Origin: CAVQZC01 sp963718315
Lineage (GTDB): Bacteria; Actinomycetota; Thermoleophilia; Gaiellales; JAICJC01
Length of the DNA stretch: 64,000 nucleotides
Direction: 5' to 3'
Assembly: GCA_963718315.1 (NCBI GenBank)
Contig: CAVQZC010000010.1
Coordinates: 248,001 to 312,000, forward strand
Shown: positions 43,851-54,782 of the stretch, piece by piece
How positions within the stretch are numbered: position 1 is the stretch's first letter
How the letters are laid out: every line of letters begins with the position of its first letter
Position numbers and translations under genes: made by a program
The notes under the pieces: generated by a model
What the model was told of the DNA's origin: nothing
Seen by the model: only the letters and a program-made list of their open reading frames with translations
The model's database searches: none

Positions 43851-43856
43851 ACAACC

Positions 43857-44999
43857 ATGCGAACGATCGACCTGGTCGTGTTGGTATGGGTGTTCCTGGC
43901 CGCGCTGACCGGCCTGCGCCGGGGCATGGTCGCACAGCTGACCGCCCTGATCGGCTTCGGGGTGGGTGCGTTGATCGGCTCCCGGGTCGCTCCACACCTG
44001 CTTTCGGGGAGCGACCGCTCGCTGTGGGTGCCGGTTGCCGGCCTGGTCGGCGCGGTGGTCGGCGGCGCCGTCCTCCAGCTTGCCGCCGCCCCGGTCGCAC
44101 TCGCGATCCGGCGGCGGCTGATGATCGGCCCCCTGGCGACGCTCGACCGGGTCGGAGGGCTCGTCACCGGCGCGCTGGTGGGGCTGGGCGTCGCCTGGCT
44201 GGTCGCCGCCGCCGCGCTCGAGCAGCAGCCCTACCCGTGGCTGCGCAGCGACATCCAGCACTCCGCCGTGCTGCAGCCGCTGATGCGGCTGGTGCCGCCG
44301 CAGACGCTGCTCGACGCGCTCAACCGGTTCGACAGCCTGCCCATCCTGGCCGCAGGCGCCACCGCGAACCTGCCCGCACCGTTGTCGGGGTCGGTGGCGT
44401 GGCCGGCGGTCCGCCAGTCGGCCCGCAGCGTGGTCGAGATCGAGGGCACCGCGTGCGGCCTCGGCCTGCAGGGGTCGGGCTGGGTTGTCAGGCCGGGGAT
44501 CGTCGCCACCAACGCCCACGTGATCGCCGGCGAGCACGACACACACGTGGTGGTCAACGGTCAGCAGGAACTGCAGGCGATCCCCGTGTTCGTGAGCGCG
44601 CGTGAGGACATCGCGCTGCTGCGGGTTCCGGGCCTCAACCTGCCCGCGCTGCAGACGGCGCCCAACGACCCCTCGGGGACGCACGTGGTGCTCGTCGGAT
44701 ACCCGGAGGGCGGCCCACTGACGCCGTTCCCCGGCACCGTCGGGCGGGCCGCCGGAGTTGTCGCCCCGGACGCCTACGGGCGCGGTCCGGAGATGCGCAC
44801 CGTCGTGCCGCTGCGCGGCCGGCTCGAGCACGGCGACAGCGGGGGCCCTGCGCTCGACCGCAACGGCCGGGTCGTCGCCATGATGTTCGCAGCCACCGCC
44901 GAGCCCGACGCCGGCGGCTACGGCGTCCCTGTCGCTCAGGTGACGCAGGCCTCACATGCCCTGCAGCAGTCGGTCAGCAGCGGTCCCTGCGTGGCGTAG
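43857..44999 (+). CDS. MarP-like membrane serine protease (CvpA + trypsin domains)
   Basis: 380 aa. Four membrane helices of the CvpA type in residues 5-120, then a periplasmic trypsin-like domain with catalytic H221 (TNAHVIAG), D251 (REDIALLRV) and S328 (EHGDSGGPAL). Cysteines C200 and C378 are placed like the disulfide that locks mycobacterial MarP. In Mycobacterium MarP is needed to keep internal pH in acid and activates peptidoglycan hydrolases; here it may do the same for cell-wall enzymes such as the NlpC/P60 protein at 2.4 kb, an inference. GATACT 6 nt upstream. Confidence 0.9.
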   Translation: MRTIDLVVLVWVFLAALTGLRRGMVAQLTALIGFGVGALIGSRVAPHLLSGSDRSLWVPVAGLVGAVVGGAVLQLAAAPVALAIRRRLMIGPLATLDRVGGLVTGALVGLGVAWLVAAAALEQQPYPWLRSDIQHSAVLQPLMRLVPPQTLLDALNRFDSLPILAAGATANLPAPLSGSVAWPAVRQSARSVVEIEGTACGLGLQGSGWVVRPGIVATNAHVIAGEHDTHVVVNGQQELQAIPVFVSAREDIALLRVPGLNLPALQTAPNDPSGTHVVLVGYPEGGPLTPFPGTVGRAAGVVAPDAYGRGPEMRTVVPLRGRLEHGDSGGPALDRNGRVVAMMFAATAEPDAGGYGVPVAQVTQASHALQQSVSSGPCVA

Positions 45000-45041
45000 C
45001 CGGCCACTGCGTGTACGATCTCGCGGCGAGGGGGTGAACTC

Positions 45042-45524
45042 GTGCGGACGATTGTTATCGCGGCGGTCGCAGTGCTGATCGCAGTGGCCGCGGCAACCAC
45101 GTACCGGCTGACCCAGGGCCCGTCCGCCGGGCAGTTGTCGGCGGCCGACGCGCGGGCCGCCATGCGCGCGGAGAAGCTCCAGGACATCGGCTTGCGGTCA
45201 ACGGCCGGAGAGAAGGGCCCGCTGGGGAGCGAGTGCCGCGCGCGGGTGCACGGCGCCACCCGCAACACCTCCGACGGCGGCTACCGGGTGACCATGTGGG
45301 TCTGCGACAGCGCCGCGACTGCTCACGGGATCGCCGAGGGTTTCCCGGCGTCGATGCCCGGGCTGTCCGGCGTCTCGCGGGGCGTCGGCCGCCTCCCCGG
45401 CATCGACGTCTCCGCGCAGGACAACGTGCTGGTGTGGGTAGCGGCGTCCCACCCCTCGCTCGCCTACGAGACGGCGGAGCACCTGCGCGACCTGCTCGGC
45501 GGAAGCGCCGGCAGCGCCAGCTAG
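45042..45524 (+). CDS. Small exported/anchored protein, unknown function
   Basis: 160 aa from a GTG with GAGGGGGTG upstream. N-terminal membrane segment (IVIAAVAVLIAVAAATTY, residues 4-21) without a lipobox, then a 135-aa extracytoplasmic domain with two cysteines (SECRARVHG, VCDSAATA) and a closing helix ETAEHLRDLLGG. I do not recognise the family. TACGAT at about 45014 may be its -10 box. It follows the MarP-like gene by 42 bp and could share its transcript. Confidence 0.65.
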   Translation: MRTIVIAAVAVLIAVAAATTYRLTQGPSAGQLSAADARAAMRAEKLQDIGLRSTAGEKGPLGSECRARVHGATRNTSDGGYRVTMWVCDSAATAHGIAEGFPASMPGLSGVSRGVGRLPGIDVSAQDNVLVWVAASHPSLAYETAEHLRDLLGGSAGSAS

Positions 45525-45933
45525 ACCTCGCTGATCCGGATCATGTTGCCGGCGGGATCGCGGAACGCGCAGTCGCGCACGCCGTAGGGCTGTTCGGTCG
45601 GCTCCTGCACGACCTCGCCGCCGGCGGCCTCGACGCGTGCGAAGGCGCCGTCCAGATCGGGAGTCGCCAGCACGATGGTCGCGTAGCTGCCCTTCGCCAT
45701 CATCTCGGCGATGGTGCGCCTCTCGTCCTCGGTCAGGCCGGGCGTGGCGGCCGGGGGATGCAGGACGATGGACGTTCCCGGCTGGTCGGGCGGCCCGACC
45801 GTGATCCAGCGCATCCCGCCGTATGCGACCTCGTTGCGCACCTCGAAGCCGAGCGCGTCCCGGTAGAAGGCCAGGGATGCATCGGGATCGTCATGTGGGA
45901 GAAACGACGCCTGGATGGTGATCTCCACGCCCG

Positions 45934-45937
<4 letters not shown>
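45521..45937 (-). CDS. VOC-family protein (glyoxalase/bleomycin-resistance fold), second copy
   Basis: 138 aa, two beta-alpha-beta-beta-beta modules. SFLPHDDPDASLAFYRDALG at the start (residues 11-30), MRWITVGPPDQPGTSIVLHP in the middle, and the metal-type end FRDPAGNMIRISEV. The sequence resembles the antibiotic-binding or dioxygenase-like VOC members. Start ATG overlaps the UvrA-like stop by 4 nt. Last in AraC-VOC-UvrA2-VOC order. Confidence 0.85.
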
Positions 45938-48312
<2,375 letters not shown>

Positions 48313-48328
48313 GCTCGTCGCCCGGCGG

Positions 48329-48688
48329 CTAGACCGGGTCCTGCAGCAGACCGAGGACGTTGCCGTCGGGGTCGGTGAAGGTGGCCACCAGGCGGCCGCC
48401 TCCGACGTCCTTCGGGGAGTCCTTGACCGTGGCGCCCGCCGCGGTCACCTCGGCCAGCTTGGCCTCGATGTCCGACACGTGCCAGTAGGTCACGGGACCG
48501 GCCATTCCCTGCTGCGCGCCGCCCGGCACCAGACCGATCTGCTGCCCCCCGGCCTGGAACCCGACGTAGTACTCGGCGTCGGCCATCGGCTCGACACCAA
48601 GCAGCGCCGCGTAGACGGGCTTGGCGGCAGCGAGGTCGGTGACGGGGTGAAGGACGGTCTTGATTCCTTCGTTTGTGGTGGTGCTCAT
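48329..48688 (-). CDS. VOC-family protein (glyoxalase/bleomycin-resistance fold)
   Basis: 119 aa from ATG 48688 with GGGAGCG upstream; a longer frame to 48793 reads into low-complexity sequence. TVLHPVTDLAAAKPVYAALLG (residues 11-31 region) and VTYWHVSDIEAKLAEVTAAG then FTDPDGNVLGLLQDP give the VOC fold with two halves. Could bind a small aromatic or act as an antibiotic-binding protein. It lies between the AraC gene (33 nt after it) and the UvrA2 gene (16 nt before it). Confidence 0.83.
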   Translation of the reverse strand: MSTTTNEGIKTVLHPVTDLAAAKPVYAALLGVEPMADAEYYVGFQAGGQQIGLVPGGAQQGMAGPVTYWHVSDIEAKLAEVTAAGATVKDSPKDVGGGRLVATFTDPDGNVLGLLQDPV

Positions 48689-48720
48689 GGTCGCTCCCGA
48701 GGTCGCGGTGGTCATCGCGG

Positions 48721-49170
48721 TCACTGTACCCGCGTCGCCTCTCCCGACACTTCTCGATTCCTGATCGGTTTGGTGACCTGCTTGGAGACGCACGATGGCA
48801 TCCCGGCGGTCGCCTCCGCCTGCTGGCTCCGGTAGGCGCCCGGCGGCATCCCGACCAGTTCGGTGAACCGCGTGCTGAACGTGCCCAGTGACTGACAGCC
48901 GACCTCGAAGCAGACCTCCGTGACGCTCATGTCGCCGCGTCGCAGCAGCGCCATCGCGCGCTCGATCCGCCGCGTCATCAGGTAGCCGTACGGCGACTCT
49001 CCGAACGCGAGCTTGAACTCGCGGCTCAGGTGCCCGGCCGACATGTGCGCCCCACGGGCAAGCGCCTCGACGTCGAGCGGACGGGCATACTCGCGGTCGA
49101 TCCGGTCGCGAACGCGACGCAGCCGCACGAGGTCTTCCAGGTGCTGCGGTGAGGCAGGTTTGCCGCTCAC
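48721..49170 (-). CDS. AraC-family transcriptional regulator (single HTH domain)
   Basis: 149 aa from a GTG at 49170. Almost the whole protein is the AraC double helix-turn-helix: ARPLDVEALARGAHMSAGHLSREFK (first) and MSVTEVCFEVGCQSLGTFSTRF (second), ending TELVGMPPGAYR. No ligand-binding domain, as in SoxS/MarA-type regulators whose level sets their activity. First gene of the AraC-VOC-UvrA2-VOC unit, so it likely activates this operon. A frame up to 49281 has no protein character. Confidence 0.87.
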   Translation of the reverse strand: MSGKPASPQHLEDLVRLRRVRDRIDREYARPLDVEALARGAHMSAGHLSREFKLAFGESPYGYLMTRRIERAMALLRRGDMSVTEVCFEVGCQSLGTFSTRFTELVGMPPGAYRSQQAEATAGMPSCVSKQVTKPIRNREVSGEATRVQ

Positions 49171-49211
49171 CCTCAGATCATGCCACGGGTCGGCGAGACG
49201 CCCAGCCGGCG

Positions 49212-49505
49212 TCAGCGGATGAAGATGATCCCGGGGTCGGTGCCGAAGATCTCGGTAAGGTCTGCCGCCGCCTCGCGCCACTCATGGTCAGCCGTGAGCA
49301 CCGGCAGTTCGAGGCGGTAAGCGGTGGCAATCGCGGCCCTGTCCCCGAGGGAGAGGTCGTGATCTCGAGCGAGCGGGGCGAGCATGGCCGACGCCAGCGC
49401 GAGGTCCTCGGTGAACGGAATGACATCGAGGGCAACACATGCCATGGCACGTTCTGCTGTTGTGGGCAGTAGATCGGCGTGCGTGGTGGTAGACGCGATC
49501 ACCCA
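49212..49505 (-). pseudogene. PIN-domain (VapC-like toxin) remnant, N-terminus missing
   Basis: About 95 residues align in pattern with the second half of VapC toxins: ASTTTHADLLP, VIPFTEDLALASAMLAPLA, LSLGDRAAIATAYRLELPVLT with the Asp pair and ADHEWREA. The first catalytic Asp with its strand is missing; in its place the frame runs into the end of the HD-GYP gene and then loses character. No antitoxin gene is adjacent. A dead toxin fragment is likely. Confidence 0.6.
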
Positions 49506-49530
49506 GCCCCGGGTGGCCGCGAAGGGTCGA

Positions 49531-50976
49531 TCAGGCTTCGGCGGTGCGGGGCTGGGCGGCCGGCCCGGCCGTGGAGCGCAGCACGAGCACTTCGACCGGC
49601 TCCCGGGCAGCCAGAACGCGCAGGAGCGCGTCGACGCACTGCGGGTCGAACGTGGTGCCCGACTCCTTCTGCAGCAGCTCGAGCGCGCGCTCGGACGTCC
49701 ACGGCTCACGCCGGTACACGCGCGGGCTGGTGAGCGCGTCGTAGACGTCGCAGACCATCAGGATCCGTGCCTCGAGCGGGATCTGGTCGCCGGAGAGGTT
49801 GTCTGGGTACCCGCCACCGGTGAACCGCTCGTGGTGTCCGCGCACGATCGGGATCTCGGCCTCAAACCCGCCCAGCCGGCTGAGCAGCTCGGCGCCTGCG
49901 GAGGGGTGGGTGCGGATGATCGTGAATTCCTCTTCGGTCAGCCGGTCGGGCTTGTTCAGGATCTCCTGCGGCACCTGCAGCTTGCCGATGTCGTGGACGA
50001 GTCCCGAGATCGCCAGCCGGCGAATCGCTGCGGGCGCCAGACCCATCTGCTCGCCCACTTCGACGGCCCACTGGGCAACGCGGCGGGAGTGCTCGCGGGT
50101 CGACGGGTCGCGGATCTCCATCTCGGCAGTCAGCGCCCGCACGTATCCGCCGAGCAGGCTCTCCTCGGAGTCGATCAGGTCACGGCCGGTGATCCGCCGA
50201 TGCAGTTGCAGCGACGGCGCCTGGCGGGTGAGGTCGACGGCAATCGCGGCGCTGATCGCGATCACGCCGAGGCCTTCCAGTGAGTGAGCAGTCCAGAACC
50301 CGAACGTCCACACCGGCGACAGCAGGTAGAGAAAGATCGAGCAACCGAGCCACACCAGACCGACCGCCACCCAGGCGTCTGCCTTGCGGTTCGTCAGCTG
50401 GTGGATCCGGTACACGCGCCGCGCGGCCCAGGCATAGACGACGGCCGTCGGGAACAGGACGGCGAACACCCACGGGTGCACAGTCAGCGGAATCTCGGGC
50501 AGCAGACCGGGATGCGACAGCCCTACCGCCCCGAGGACGATCAGCGCAGCGATGGTCACGAACTGCGTCCGGGCGATCAGGGTGCGGCCGTTGGGGAGCG
50601 TCGGCGGCGCCATCACGGCGACCGCCAGGAGCGCGCCACCGATCGGAACCGCAATCGCGCCGGTGAGGCCGACCACGACGTTGCGCCCGTACTCCCCCAG
50701 GAAAACGTCCGGAGTGGCAAGCCCGTGGATCGTCAGCAGCCCGGCCATGGCCGTGAATGCGACGCCGACCAGCCCCCCGCGCAGGTCGTTGCGCGCGATC
50801 GAGGAGCGGGTCATCAGGATCGAGCAGACCGCCGCCAGGAAGGCCGTGCCGCCGACCGCAAAGAGGTGGAACGTGGGCAGCTCGTAGTCACCCGCAAGGG
50901 GAGCGCGCAAGATGAGGTAGAGGGCAAGCGGCGTGACGGCCGCTACCGCGACCAGGAGGCGCGGGGAGCGTGGCAT
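49531..50976 (-). CDS. Membrane HD-GYP c-di-GMP phosphodiesterase
   Basis: 481 aa. Seven or eight membrane helices (about residues 7-250) form a sensory module; then the HD-GYP domain: HD at 328-329 (LVHDIGKLQ), HHERFTGGGYP with HHE at 381-383 and GYP at 389-391, all intact. It should hydrolyse c-di-GMP to pGpG or GMP in response to a membrane signal. Two GGDEF cyclases lie 5-7 kb away. Start ATG 50976. Ends 19 bp before the PIN remnant. Confidence 0.9.
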   Translation of the reverse strand: MPRSPRLLVAVAAVTPLALYLILRAPLAGDYELPTFHLFAVGGTAFLAAVCSILMTRSSIARNDLRGGLVGVAFTAMAGLLTIHGLATPDVFLGEYGRNVVVGLTGAIAVPIGGALLAVAVMAPPTLPNGRTLIARTQFVTIAALIVLGAVGLSHPGLLPEIPLTVHPWVFAVLFPTAVVYAWAARRVYRIHQLTNRKADAWVAVGLVWLGCSIFLYLLSPVWTFGFWTAHSLEGLGVIAISAAIAVDLTRQAPSLQLHRRITGRDLIDSEESLLGGYVRALTAEMEIRDPSTREHSRRVAQWAVEVGEQMGLAPAAIRRLAISGLVHDIGKLQVPQEILNKPDRLTEEEFTIIRTHPSAGAELLSRLGGFEAEIPIVRGHHERFTGGGYPDNLSGDQIPLEARILMVCDVYDALTSPRVYRREPWTSERALELLQKESGTTFDPQCVDALLRVLAAREPVEVLVLRSTAGPAAQPRTAEA

Positions 50977-51051
50977 GCCCAGGTGATCGGCTGGACTACA
51001 CCCGTTCCTTAGTCCCGATGCCCACTTCGTGACAATCCCCTACGAGGTACG

Positions 51052-51609
51052 TCAGGGGCGGTGGAAGAGGTGCTTCATCCGGCTCTCGAGCGCGTGCAGC
51101 ACGAGCGGGATCGCAGAGATCTCCACCTGGTGTTCGGCGGCCGCGCGCCGGCTGCCCTCGGGACCGGACAGCCTCGAGCTCAGGCAGCGGGCGAACTCGT
51201 CGATCAGGCCCACGGCCACCTCGTGCAGGATGCCCTGGCCCATCTGGCCGCCGCGGCCGGTGACCTCGATGTCTGTGATCAGATCGACGGTGGTGCCGGA
51301 GCCGCCGGCAGCCGATACGCCGAAGACGATGTCCGCCTGGGCGGCGCCGTGACCATGGCGCTCCTCGGCATCGGCATGGAGGGTCGCTCGCCGTGCCGCA
51401 TCGTCTCGAACAGCCACCCGGACGATGCCGCCGTAGCTGAGATGGACGGGGCCGACCTTGACGGCGATGGTCGCCTGGTAGCCCCCCTCACCCGACGCTT
51501 CCCCCACCGTCGCGCCGGGCAGGCAAGCGGCCACCGACGGGATGTCGAGAATCGCGTGATAGACCGCATCCGGAGCAGCCTCGACGGCGAACTCGGTCTC
51601 AAGCCGCAC
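51052..51609 (-). CDS. CoxG-like SRPBCC protein
   Basis: 185 aa from GTG 51609. START/SRPBCC fold: VRLETEFAVEAAPDAVYHAI, LDIPSVAACLPGA, and a helical end DEFARCLSSRL. CoxG genes accompany aerobic CO dehydrogenase and other Cox-type Mo hydroxylases; CoxG recruits CoxDE to the membrane. The gene overlaps coxE (VWA) by 11 nt. A Mo hydroxylase is at 33.7-37.3 kb, which makes this likely to be its accessory set. Confidence 0.82.
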   Translation of the reverse strand: MRLETEFAVEAAPDAVYHAILDIPSVAACLPGATVGEASGEGGYQATIAVKVGPVHLSYGGIVRVAVRDDAARRATLHADAEERHGHGAAQADIVFGVSAAGGSGTTVDLITDIEVTGRGGQMGQGILHEVAVGLIDEFARCLSSRLSGPEGSRRAAAEHQVEISAIPLVLHALESRMKHLFHRP

Positions 51610-52753
51610 GCGAACCGCCCTGCGGCGAGAGTTTCGCCAGGGCGTCCGCCAGCGCCTCGAGCGCGGCCAGGTTGTGCCCCTCCAGCAACAGATCCACATG
51701 ACGCAGCGCGGTGCGCATCCCGCCCGCCAGCGGCTCGAACCCTTCGTGCCCCTTCAGCGGGTTGACCCAGACCAGCTTCGAGCACGACCGCTTGAGGCGG
51801 CCCAGCTCCTGGTCGAGCAGGCCGAGATCTCCCCGCTCCCACCCGTCGGACACGATCACCACCACCGCACCGCGGGCGACCCCGCGCCGCCCGTACAGCC
51901 GGTTGAACGTCTGCAGCGACTCACCGATCCGGGTGCCGCCGCCCCAGTCCGGCAGGGCTGCGGCGGCGCGCTCGAGCACGACTGCCGGATCGGCCGCCGA
52001 GAGGTGCGGCGTCAGGTGCGTCAGGCGGGTACCGAACGCGAACGCCTCGATCGTCCGCCCGGCGCCTGCCGGCGCCACCAGCGCCTGCAGGAACATCACC
52101 ATGGCGCGGGCATACGGCTCCATCGAGCCTGACACGTCGCAGAGCACGACCAGCCGCCGCGGCACCAGCTTGGGCCGCCGCCAGCTGCGCTCGAGCGGGA
52201 CCCCGCCGGTGCGCATCGCCCCTCGCAGCGTCCGCCGGGCATCGAGCACCCCATGGCCGGTCGCCGGCGTCAGCCGCCGGGAGCGGCGCAGCGGACGCAT
52301 CGCGGGCAGCCGCTCCATCAACCGCCGCATCCGCCGCAGCTCCTCGGGCGTCATGCGGGCGAAGTCCCTCCGCCGCAGCAGTTCGGTCGGCGAGTAGACG
52401 GCGGCCGCCAGGTCGTCGGTCTCGGCCTCCTCCCCCTCGGGCATCGGCTCGTGCGGAGGCGCCGCCTGCTCTGGCTGAGGCATCTCGATCCCCAGGTCGG
52501 GCACCTCGCCCGGCGGCGACGGGGCCCGTTCCCAGAAGGCGGCGAACGCCGCGTCGAACACGGCTATCTCATCGCGGCGCGACACCAGCGTGCAGCGCAG
52601 CGCGTGGTAGACCTCGTCGCGGCGGGTAAGGTCGACGGCTGCCAGCCCGCGGAGGGCGTCCTGCAGGCGCCCCGGTCCCACCTCGAGGCCGCCCTCCCGG
52701 AGGATGCGGCCGAACGTGACCAGCTTCCGGGTGACGGCGTCGCCGGGGATCAT
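51599..52753 (-). CDS. CoxE-like VWA-domain protein
   Basis: 384 aa. N-terminal helical region, an acidic linker (PEGEEAETDDLAAA, about 105-120), a basic patch (RPLRRSRR, near residue 155), then a VWA domain with MIDAS LCDVSGSM (D206) and DWGGGTRIGESL and the last metal residue in VIVSDGWERGD. CoxE with the CoxD ATPase matures the Mo-site of CODH-type enzymes. Start overlaps the MoxR-like gene stop (ATGA). Confidence 0.85.
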   Translation of the reverse strand: MIPGDAVTRKLVTFGRILREGGLEVGPGRLQDALRGLAAVDLTRRDEVYHALRCTLVSRRDEIAVFDAAFAAFWERAPSPPGEVPDLGIEMPQPEQAAPPHEPMPEGEEAETDDLAAAVYSPTELLRRRDFARMTPEELRRMRRLMERLPAMRPLRRSRRLTPATGHGVLDARRTLRGAMRTGGVPLERSWRRPKLVPRRLVVLCDVSGSMEPYARAMVMFLQALVAPAGAGRTIEAFAFGTRLTHLTPHLSAADPAVVLERAAAALPDWGGGTRIGESLQTFNRLYGRRGVARGAVVVIVSDGWERGDLGLLDQELGRLKRSCSKLVWVNPLKGHEGFEPLAGGMRTALRHVDLLLEGHNLAALEALADALAKLSPQGGSRAA

Positions 52754-53652
52754 CCGCTGCGCGACTCGCTCACCAGCTCCCGCAGGCCGGCATCGCGAAC
52801 CCGCTCGATGTCCTCGTGATGCTTCAGCACGGAGCCCAGCGTCGCATCGACCACGCCCGCCTCCAGCTCCTCCTGCCCCAGCGCGAGCAGCGCCTGCGTC
52901 CAGTCGATCGTCTCGGCGACGCCCGGGGCCTTGGTCAGGTCGAGCTCGCGCAGCCGATGCACGAACGCGGCAGCCTCGGCAGCCAGCAGCTCCGGCACCC
53001 CGGGCACGCGTACCCGGACGATCTCGATTTCCCGCTCCAGCGACGGGTGCCCGATCCAGTGGTAGAGGCAGCGCCGCTTCAGCGCATCGTGCAGCTCGCG
53101 GGTGCGGTTCGACGTCAGGATCACGCGCGGCCGCCGCTCGGCGCGGATCGTGCCGATCTCCGGAATCGTCACCTGAAAGTCGGAGAGCAGCTCGAGCAGG
53201 AACGCCTCGAACTCGTCGTCGGCCCGGTCGATCTCGTCGATCAGCAGCACCGGCGGCACCGGATCGCTGCTCTCGATGGCGTCCAGCAGCGGCCGGCGCT
53301 CGAGGAACTCCGGCCCGAACAGCTCGTGCAGAGTCGCGTGAGCATCACGCGCCGCGTCGCCCTCGAGGGTGCGGATGTAGAGCAGCTGGCGGGCGTAGCT
53401 CCAGTCGTAGAGGGCATGCGCGACGTCGATCCCCTCGTAGCACTGCAGCCGGATCAGCCTGCCGCCGGTGACGGCCGACAGCGTCTTGGCGAGCTCGGTC
53501 TTGCCGACCCCCGCCTCCCCCTCCAGCAGCAGCGGCTTCTGGAGCACCAGCGACAGGTGCACGACGGTGGCGAGTCCCCGATCGGCGAGGTACGCCTGCT
53601 CGCGCAACGCGCCCGTGAGCGCGTCGACGCTCTCGGGAGCGGACGTCGTCAT
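52750..53652 (-). CDS. CoxD/MoxR-type AAA ATPase
   Basis: 300 aa. Walker A GEAGVGKTE (residues 45-53), Walker B VLLIDEIDRADDEF, sensor 1 LTSNRTREL, arginine finger DALKRRCLYHW. MoxR AAA proteins work with VWA partners as chaperones; in the CO dehydrogenase system CoxD needs CoxE to build the Mo-Cu site. Genes for D, E and G are in that order here. ATG 53652 is preceded by TATCGT at 8 nt. Confidence 0.88.
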   Translation of the reverse strand: MTTSAPESVDALTGALREQAYLADRGLATVVHLSLVLQKPLLLEGEAGVGKTELAKTLSAVTGGRLIRLQCYEGIDVAHALYDWSYARQLLYIRTLEGDAARDAHATLHELFGPEFLERRPLLDAIESSDPVPPVLLIDEIDRADDEFEAFLLELLSDFQVTIPEIGTIRAERRPRVILTSNRTRELHDALKRRCLYHWIGHPSLEREIEIVRVRVPGVPELLAAEAAAFVHRLRELDLTKAPGVAETIDWTQALLALGQEELEAGVVDATLGSVLKHHEDIERVRDAGLRELVSESRSG

Positions 53653-53741
53653 CGCAGCTGACGATAGCAGCGGGATCCGTATGCAATCCGGGCTACCGGG
53701 ACGTGAGATAGTCAGTGGTCCCTCTACGTCAGGAGAGTCCC

Positions 53742-54032
53742 ATGCACGCTCGCGTCTCAACCGTCAAGGGAGATCCCGCCTCGGTGGATGCCGGTATCGA
53801 GAACTACCGCGCCAACGTCCAGCCGTTTGCCCGCGAGCACGGGAAGGGCTCTGTGCTCCTGGTCGACCGGGCGACGGGTGACGCCCTGGTCGTCACCTTC
53901 TGGGAGGACGAGGCCAGCATGCGCGCCAGCGAGGAGGCCGCGAACGCACTCCGCGCGCAGGCTGCCGACACGATGCAGGTGTCGGACGATCCCGGAGTGG
54001 CCCGCTACGAGGTCGCCGTCTACGACATCTAG
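53742..54032 (+). CDS. Small ABM-fold protein, unknown function
   Basis: 96 aa with strong AGGAGAG ribosome site. HARVSTVKGDPASVDAGIEN, LLVDRATGDALVVTFWEDEASMRASE, and ARYEVAVYDI are three beta-alpha pieces of a ferredoxin-like ABM fold. Similar folds occur in quinol monooxygenases and in heme-degrading proteins; no active-site residue is recognised. Single-gene unit between CoxD and the convergent SDR. Confidence 0.68.
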   Translation: MHARVSTVKGDPASVDAGIENYRANVQPFAREHGKGSVLLVDRATGDALVVTFWEDEASMRASEEAANALRAQAADTMQVSDDPGVARYEVAVYDI

Positions 54033-54035
54033 GAG

Positions 54036-54782
54036 CTAGCGCATCTCGGGGCTGGAGGCGACGGTGTTCTCCATCCCGCCGTCGATCACGATGGTGGTGC
54101 CGGTGATGTAGCGGGCGGCCGGCGAGGCCAGCCAGGCGATCGTGTCGCCGACTTCCTCGGCGGTGCCCAGGCGCTGCATCGGGATGTGGCTGGCAACCAC
54201 GCCGAGGTCGCCGCCGTACTGCCTGGCCCCGTCGGTGTCGATCCAGCCCGGCGCGACGCAGACGACGCCGATGTTGTACTTGCCCCACTCGACCGACAGC
54301 ACGCGGGCGAGCGCCTCGGTGCCTGCGCGGGCAGCCGACGAGTGCGCCATCAACGCGATGCCGCGGGTCGGGCAGAGCACGACGGAGATGATCCGCCCAC
54401 CGCCGTTGGAGATCATCCATCGCCTGGCGACCTGCTGGGTCAGGTACCAGGGCGCGTCCAGGTTGAGCCGGCGAACGGCGCTCCAGCCGTTCGGCGTGAT
54501 GTCCTCGGCGGGCGCCTGAAACTGGCCGCCGGCGTTGTTGACCAGCACGTCGATCCGCCCGAAGCGCTCCAGGCAGCGGTCGATCACGGCGTCGGCGACG
54601 TCGGTCTCGCGGATGTCCCCCGTGACGACCTCGCAGCTGTCCCTGACCAGCGCCTGCACCTCGGCCAGCGGCTCGGGCCGGCGACCGGCCAGCACCAGCG
54701 CGTGGCCGTCGCGGGCGAGGGCGAGCGCCGTGGCCCGGCCGATGCCGGTGCCGCCGCCGGTGACGATCGCAGCCCGGCTCAC
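54036..54782 (-). CDS. SDR-family enoyl-CoA reductase-like oxidoreductase
   Basis: 248 aa from a GTG overlapping the hydratase stop. Cofactor motif TGGGTGIG (residues 8-15) and NNAGGQF. At the catalytic site the usual YxxxK is replaced: MAHSSAARAGTEALARVLSVEW keeps the flanking pattern but has Ser and Arg. The same HS-AARAG pattern is found in peroxisomal trans-2-enoyl-CoA reductase. Together with the coupled enoyl-CoA hydratase this suggests acyl-CoA chemistry. Confidence 0.83.
   Translation of the reverse strand: MSRAAIVTGGGTGIGRATALALARDGHALVLAGRRPEPLAEVQALVRDSCEVVTGDIRETDVADAVIDRCLERFGRIDVLVNNAGGQFQAPAEDITPNGWSAVRRLNLDAPWYLTQQVARRWMISNGGGRIISVVLCPTRGIALMAHSSAARAGTEALARVLSVEWGKYNIGVVCVAPGWIDTDGARQYGGDLGVVASHIPMQRLGTAEEVGDTIAWLASPAARYITGTTIVIDGGMENTVASSPEMR

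Noticed and set aside
49212..49709. Full-length PIN toxin from a start at 49709.
   Set aside because: The first 65 residues of that frame overlap the HD-GYP gene and are Arg/Ser/Pro shadow sequence without the catalytic Asp.
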